A stretch of 64,000 nucleotides of DNA, taken from Roseburia faecis (lineage in GTDB: Bacteria > Bacillota > Clostridia > Lachnospirales > Lachnospiraceae). The DNA lies in NCBI RefSeq assembly GCF_001406815.1, contig NZ_CVRR01000008.1, positions 27,514 to 91,513 on the forward strand. The letters are read 5' to 3'. Made by a program: the position numbers and the translations under genes. Position 1 is the first letter of the stretch. Each line of letters starts with the position of its first letter. The notes under the pieces were generated by a model that was given only the letters and a program-made list of their open reading frames with translations, was not told the DNA's origin and did no database searches. This document shows positions 60,554 to 64,000 of the stretch, one piece after another.

Positions 60554-62026
60554 ATGAATTACATAGGAATTGATCTGGGAACTTCTGCTGTTAAACTTCT
60601 TTTGATGGAGGGCAGTGGAAAAATTTTAAAGATCGTCAGTCGTGAATATCCAATCTGTTTTCCAAAACCGGGATGGTCGGAGCAGAATCCGTATGACTGG
60701 TTTACACAGTCAATGGATGGACTAAAGGAATTGCTGGATGGTACAGACAGGAGTCTGGTTGCCGGCATCAGCTTTGGCGGACAGATGCATGGACTTGTAG
60801 CACTGGACGATAAGGATGAAGTGATTCGTCCGGCAATTCTCTGGAACGACGGAAGGACGACAAAAGAGTGCGATTATTTAAATCAGGTAATTGGGAAGGA
60901 ACGTCTTTCTGCATACACAGCCAATATTTCATTTACCGGATTTACTGCGCCGAAAGTACTCTGGATGAAAAACAATGAACCGGAGAATTTTGCAAAGATT
61001 CATAAAATTATGCTGCCAAAGGATTATCTGGCATTTCGCCTGAGCGGCAATTACAGTACGGATGTATCGGATGCGTCCGGAACACTGTTCTTTGATGTAA
61101 AGAATCGCTGCTGGTCAGAAGAAATGTGTGAGATCTGCAGTATTAAAACAAGCTGGCTTCCAAAAGTATACGAAAGTTATGAGGAAGTTGGAACGCTGCT
61201 TCCGGAACTGGCGAAGGAACTCGGCGTATCGGATCAGGTAAAAATTGTAGCCGGAGCCGGAGACAATGCGGCAGCAGCTGTGGGAACCGGAACCGTTGGA
61301 GATGGTGCATGTAACATTTCTTTGGGAACGAGCGGAACCGTATTTATTTCTTCCGATAAATTCGGAGTGGACGAAAATAATGCACTGCATTCGTTCGACC
61401 ATGCGGATGGAAGTTATCATCTGATGGGCTGCATGCTTTCCGCAGCATCCTGTAATAAATGGTGGATGGATGATATTATCGGCACAAAGGATTATGGCGC
61501 AGAACAGGAAAATATTACGAAGCTTGGAGAAAACCATGTATTTTTCCTTCCATATCTGATGGGGGAGCGGTCTCCGCACAATGATCCGAATGCAAGAGGT
61601 ACTTTTATCGGTTTGACCATGGATACTACCAGAGCGGATATGACACAGGCGGTACTCGAAGGTGTGGCATTTGCCTTAAGAGATTCTTTTGAGGTGGCAC
61701 GTTCACTCGGCATTCATATTGCCCGTACCCGTATTTGCGGTGGAGGAGCAAAGAGTCCGCTGTGGAAAAAGATTGTGGCAAATGTGCTCAATATTCCGGT
61801 AGATATTCCGGAAAATGAACAGGGACCGTCAATGGGTGGCGCAATGCTTGCAGCAGTAGCTTGTGGAGAATACCCGACCGTCCGCGATGCAGCAGAGACA
61901 ATTGTAAAACTGACCGATACGGTAGAACCGGAACCGGAGCTTGCAGCAAAATATGAAGAGCGTTATCAGAAGTTCCGTAAGATTTATCCGGCATGCAGGG
62001 ATCTGTTTTTGGAACTTGCAAAATAA
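60554..62026 (+). CDS. xylB: Xylulokinase (FGGY family)
   Basis: The protein has 490 residues. It phosphorylates D-xylulose to xylulose 5-phosphate. FGGY domain motifs: YIGIDLGTSAVKLLLM at the N-terminus, SFGGQMHGLVAL, ILWNDGRTTKEC, GAGDNAAAAVGTG and LGTSGTVF with catalytic Asp in GAGDNAA, and ICGGGAKSPLWKKIVANV. The MHGL motif is typical of xylulokinases. ATG 60554 is preferred over 60500 (which lies within the promoter) and follows GAGGG. The isomerase follows after 61 bases. Confidence 0.93.
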   Translation: MNYIGIDLGTSAVKLLLMEGSGKILKIVSREYPICFPKPGWSEQNPYDWFTQSMDGLKELLDGTDRSLVAGISFGGQMHGLVALDDKDEVIRPAILWNDGRTTKECDYLNQVIGKERLSAYTANISFTGFTAPKVLWMKNNEPENFAKIHKIMLPKDYLAFRLSGNYSTDVSDASGTLFFDVKNRCWSEEMCEICSIKTSWLPKVYESYEEVGTLLPELAKELGVSDQVKIVAGAGDNAAAAVGTGTVGDGACNISLGTSGTVFISSDKFGVDENNALHSFDHADGSYHLMGCMLSAASCNKWWMDDIIGTKDYGAEQENITKLGENHVFFLPYLMGERSPHNDPNARGTFIGLTMDTTRADMTQAVLEGVAFALRDSFEVARSLGIHIARTRICGGGAKSPLWKKIVANVLNIPVDIPENEQGPSMGGAMLAAVACGEYPTVRDAAETIVKLTDTVEPEPELAAKYEERYQKFRKIYPACRDLFLELAK

Positions 62027-62087
62027 AATCATATCATCGTATCTAACAAAAAATTAAAATGATTACATATAACAAGGAGGCAAAATC

Positions 62088-63572
62088 ATGATTAATATTC
62101 CAGAAGTAAAAGTAGGTATCGTTGCAGTCAGCCGTGACTGTTTCCCGGAGTCTCTTTCCGTAAACCGCAGAAAGGCGCTGATCAAAGCATATACAGACAA
62201 GTATGATGCAAAGGATATTTATGAGTGTCCGGTCTGCATCGTAGAGAGTGAAATTCATATGGAGCAGGCGCTGGCAGATATTAAAGCAGCAGGATGCAAT
62301 GCGCTGTGTGTATACCTTGGAAACTTCGGACCGGAAATTTCCGAGACTATGCTTGCAAAATATTTTGATGGACCAAAGATGTTTGTTGCAGCAGCAGAGG
62401 AGTCCCAGAACAATCTGGTTCAGGGACGTGGAGATGCATACTGCGGTATGTTAAATGCAAGTTACAACTTAAAACTTCGCAATGTCGGTGCTTACATTCC
62501 GGAATATCCGGTTGGAGATGCAGAGGATTGCGCAGATATGATTCACGACTTTTTACCGATTGCAAGAGCAGTAGAAGGACTTGCAAACTTAAAAATCATT
62601 TCCTTTGGACCAAGACCAACGAATTTCCTTGCATGCAATGCTCCAATCCAGCAGCTTTATAATCTGGGCGTTGAAATTGAGGAAAATTCAGAGTTGGATC
62701 TGTTTGAGGCATTCAACAACCACGCAGGAGATCAGCGTATTCCGGAGGTTGTTGCAGATATGAAAGCAGAACTCGGTGAGGGAAACAAAAAGCCGGAGAT
62801 TTTAGAGAAACTTGCACAGTATGAACTGACACTGCTTGACTGGATTGAGGCGCACAAAGGTTCCCGTAAATATGTTGCAATTGCAGGAAAATGCTGGCCG
62901 GCATTCCAGACACAGTTTGGATTTGTTCCGTGCTATGTCAACAGCCGTCTGACCGGAAGAGGCATTCCGGTATCCTGCGAGGTAGATATTTACGGCGCAC
63001 TGAGTGAGTTTATCGGTACCTGCGTGAGCGAGGATGCTGTCACACTGCTCGACATCAATAACTCCGTTCCGAAGGATATGTACAAAGAGTCGATCGAGGG
63101 CAAGTTTGACTATACACATAAAGATACATTTATGGGATTCCATTGTGGCAATACCTGCTCAAAGAAGCTGGCATCCTGTGAGATGAAAAACCAGATGATC
63201 ATGGCAAGAAGCCTTCCTGTCGAAGTAACAAACGGTACCCTTGAGGGAGATATTGCACCGGGCGATATCACATTCTACCGCCTGCAGTCCACTTCCGACA
63301 ATAAGCTGCGCGCGTATGTGGCACAGGGAGAAGTCCTTCCGGTTGCAACCCGTTCGTTCGGAAGCATTGGCGTATTTGCCATTCATGAGATGGGACGTTT
63401 CTACCGTCACGTTCTGATTGAGAAGAATTATCCGCATCACGGAGCGGTTGCATTCGGACATTACGGAAAGGCTCTGTTTGAGGTATTTAAGTATATTGGG
63501 GTTCCGATGGAGGACATCAATTACAACCAGCCGGCATCTCTGCCTTATCCGACGGAGAATCCGTTCGCATAA
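62088..63572 (+). CDS. L-fucose/L-arabinose isomerase-like protein
   Basis: The protein has 494 residues. The fold and length fit the fucose/arabinose isomerase family: VGIVAVSRDCFPESL at the N-terminus, a middle domain with KIISFGPRPTNF, KCWPAFQTQFGFVPCYVNS, and C-terminal FGHYGKALFEVFKYIGV. Metal ligands are probably Glu in CEVDIYG, Asp in LLDINN and His in MGFHCGNT. Paired with xylulokinase under LacI, it probably isomerises a pentose or deoxyhexose, but it is not the usual XylA. AAGGAGG precedes the ATG. Confidence 0.88.
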   Translation: MINIPEVKVGIVAVSRDCFPESLSVNRRKALIKAYTDKYDAKDIYECPVCIVESEIHMEQALADIKAAGCNALCVYLGNFGPEISETMLAKYFDGPKMFVAAAEESQNNLVQGRGDAYCGMLNASYNLKLRNVGAYIPEYPVGDAEDCADMIHDFLPIARAVEGLANLKIISFGPRPTNFLACNAPIQQLYNLGVEIEENSELDLFEAFNNHAGDQRIPEVVADMKAELGEGNKKPEILEKLAQYELTLLDWIEAHKGSRKYVAIAGKCWPAFQTQFGFVPCYVNSRLTGRGIPVSCEVDIYGALSEFIGTCVSEDAVTLLDINNSVPKDMYKESIEGKFDYTHKDTFMGFHCGNTCSKKLASCEMKNQMIMARSLPVEVTNGTLEGDIAPGDITFYRLQSTSDNKLRAYVAQGEVLPVATRSFGSIGVFAIHEMGRFYRHVLIEKNYPHHGAVAFGHYGKALFEVFKYIGVPMEDINYNQPASLPYPTENPFA

Positions 63573-63591
63573 AGAAAAATAATATGGGAAT

Positions 63592-63641
63592 AAGCACCAG
63601 CTTGGGCCTGTAGATGTCTGCAGGTTAAGCTGGTGCTTTTT
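63592..63641 (+). terminator. Terminator of the xylB-isomerase operon
   Basis: AAGCACCAGCTT / AAGCTGGTGCTT (63592-63603 with 63627-63638), nested CCTG / CAGG hairpin, then TTTT. Confidence 0.92.
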
Positions 63642-63688
63642 AAATGGGAGTTTCATCCCAAAGATACCCAGTGAAACAGGAAAACTAA

Positions 63689-63856
63689 AATCATTTGGCA
63701 GGTAATTCATCCGGCAGCAATACAGAAAATGACAACAGTTCAACTGTGATACCGGCTCCGGTGAATGGGGCGGACGGATACAGTGTTTACACATCCGTAT
63801 GCAACGGCAAAAATAATTTTAAGAAACAGAAGGAGACGGTAAACGGTACAAAGTAA
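63689..63856 (+). pseudogene. C-terminal remnant of a surface protein (Fn3/Ig-like)
   Basis: An open frame without start reads GNSSGSNTENDNSSTVIPAP (a Ser/Asn/Thr linker) and then NGADGYSVYTSVCNGKNNF and a KKQKETVNGT tail with stop at 63854. The A-x-GY-x-VY pattern with a terminal VxGT is like the last strands of fibronectin-III/Ig-like repeats of clostridial adhesins. Nothing of the upstream gene is present after the terminator at 63641. Confidence 0.5.
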
Positions 63857-63886
63857 AATTTCAGATTTTCAAAAAAAGAAAAAGTA

Positions 63887-63962
63887 TGGTATTATAAAAC
63901 CGGCATCACGGATGCCGGTTCAGACTGTAGACAAAGTCCTCGGCTTTTTGCCGGGGATTTTT
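63887..63962 (+). ncRNA. Short transcription-unit-like element (promoter, hairpin, terminator)
   Basis: An extended -10 TGGTATTAT (63887-63895) is followed by a 10-bp hairpin (63899-63908 with 63911-63920), a 16-base linker and a terminator hairpin TCCTCGGC / GCCGGGGA (63937-63944 with 63950-63957) with TTTTT. The predicted transcript would be about 55-65 bases without ORF. It may instead be the end of a mobile element truncated by the window; the remaining 38 bases show nothing. Confidence 0.35.
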
Positions 63963-64000
63963 CTGTATTAAAGAGGCTAAAAGTCAGTATTTTCAAGACT

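Noticed and set aside
63921..63962. Terminal inverted repeat of an IS element
   Set aside because: No transposase or partner repeat is in the window; kept only as a low-confidence small transcription unit.

Overview
The window looks like a chromosomal segment of a Lachnospiraceae gut bacterium (Clostridia), Roseburia- or Agathobacter-like, though I cannot name the species. The evidence is: a SCIFF ranthipeptide precursor with its radical SAM maturase beside secDF, a bile salt hydrolase, glycoside hydrolases for plant oligosaccharides, a solitary crotonase, thiS-thiG-thiH-thiE, nadB-nadC-niaR, strong AGGAGG ribosome binding sites and moderate G+C. I see no rRNA, tRNA, CRISPR array or complete insertion sequence. 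Intrinsic terminators (hairpin plus T tract) and sigma-A promoters (TTGACA / TATAAT with 17 bp spacing) can be read in many gaps.

Layout. 0-16.9 kb is mostly core: end of a DUF1934 gene, a chemotaxis receptor, a trigger-factor-like lipoprotein, asnS, the SCIFF locus (membrane protein, scfA, scfB) running into a fused secDF, then glyA-serS plus a tiny Cys-rich protein. Next come an EIIC-EAL gene split by a G7 run, a zinc-dependent phospholipase C-like gene and crotonase. 17-35 kb is accessory and scarred: a GGDEF-EAL protein, a graveyard of regulator fragments, an AAA-ATPase/PD-(D/E)XK gene, a two-component system with a MacB/FtsX-type ABC transporter, a DUF4300 lipoprotein, a MarR operon, an Rpn-type nuclease, an hxlR/nitroreductase pair, fragments of rpn, GGDEF and ABC permease genes, an intact yczE-like gene and bile salt hydrolase. 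35-45.8 kb: a zinc-ribbon membrane protein, the thiazole/thiamine operon, pdxST, a three-gene acyltransferase/GT8 operon and a PadR operon. 45.8-54.3 kb: carbohydrate genes (AraC, GH42, GH2 beta-mannosidase, GH13) with pspC and mutY. 54.6-64 kb: a GT2 glycosyltransferase, NAD de novo genes with their NiaR repressor, a DUF4190 protein, and a LacI-controlled xylulokinase plus fucose/arabinose-isomerase-like enzyme. The window ends in a surface-protein remnant and a short transcription-unit-like element.

How it fits together. Several units read as self-contained circuits: MarR, PadR, AraC, NiaR, HxlR and LacI regulators each lie beside a palindrome or direct repeat placed on a recognisable promoter. 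The most striking structural signal is that a yczE(-) / two-component / ABC-permease(+) module exists twice and has decayed reciprocally. At 21.5-26.9 kb the sensor/ABC half is intact and yczE is a 27-codon stub. At 33.1-34.0 kb yczE is intact and the permease is a scar of about 60 bp. Both carry an identical 63-bp promoter block. Other points of interest are a probable stop-loss in thiS, a homopolymeric frameshift in a c-di-GMP phosphodiesterase, a GT8-PlsC fusion in a plsC-GT8-(GT8-PlsC) operon, an rpn 3' end that recurs exactly at the end of a nitroreductase gene, and a dispersed palindromic intergenic repeat in two copies.
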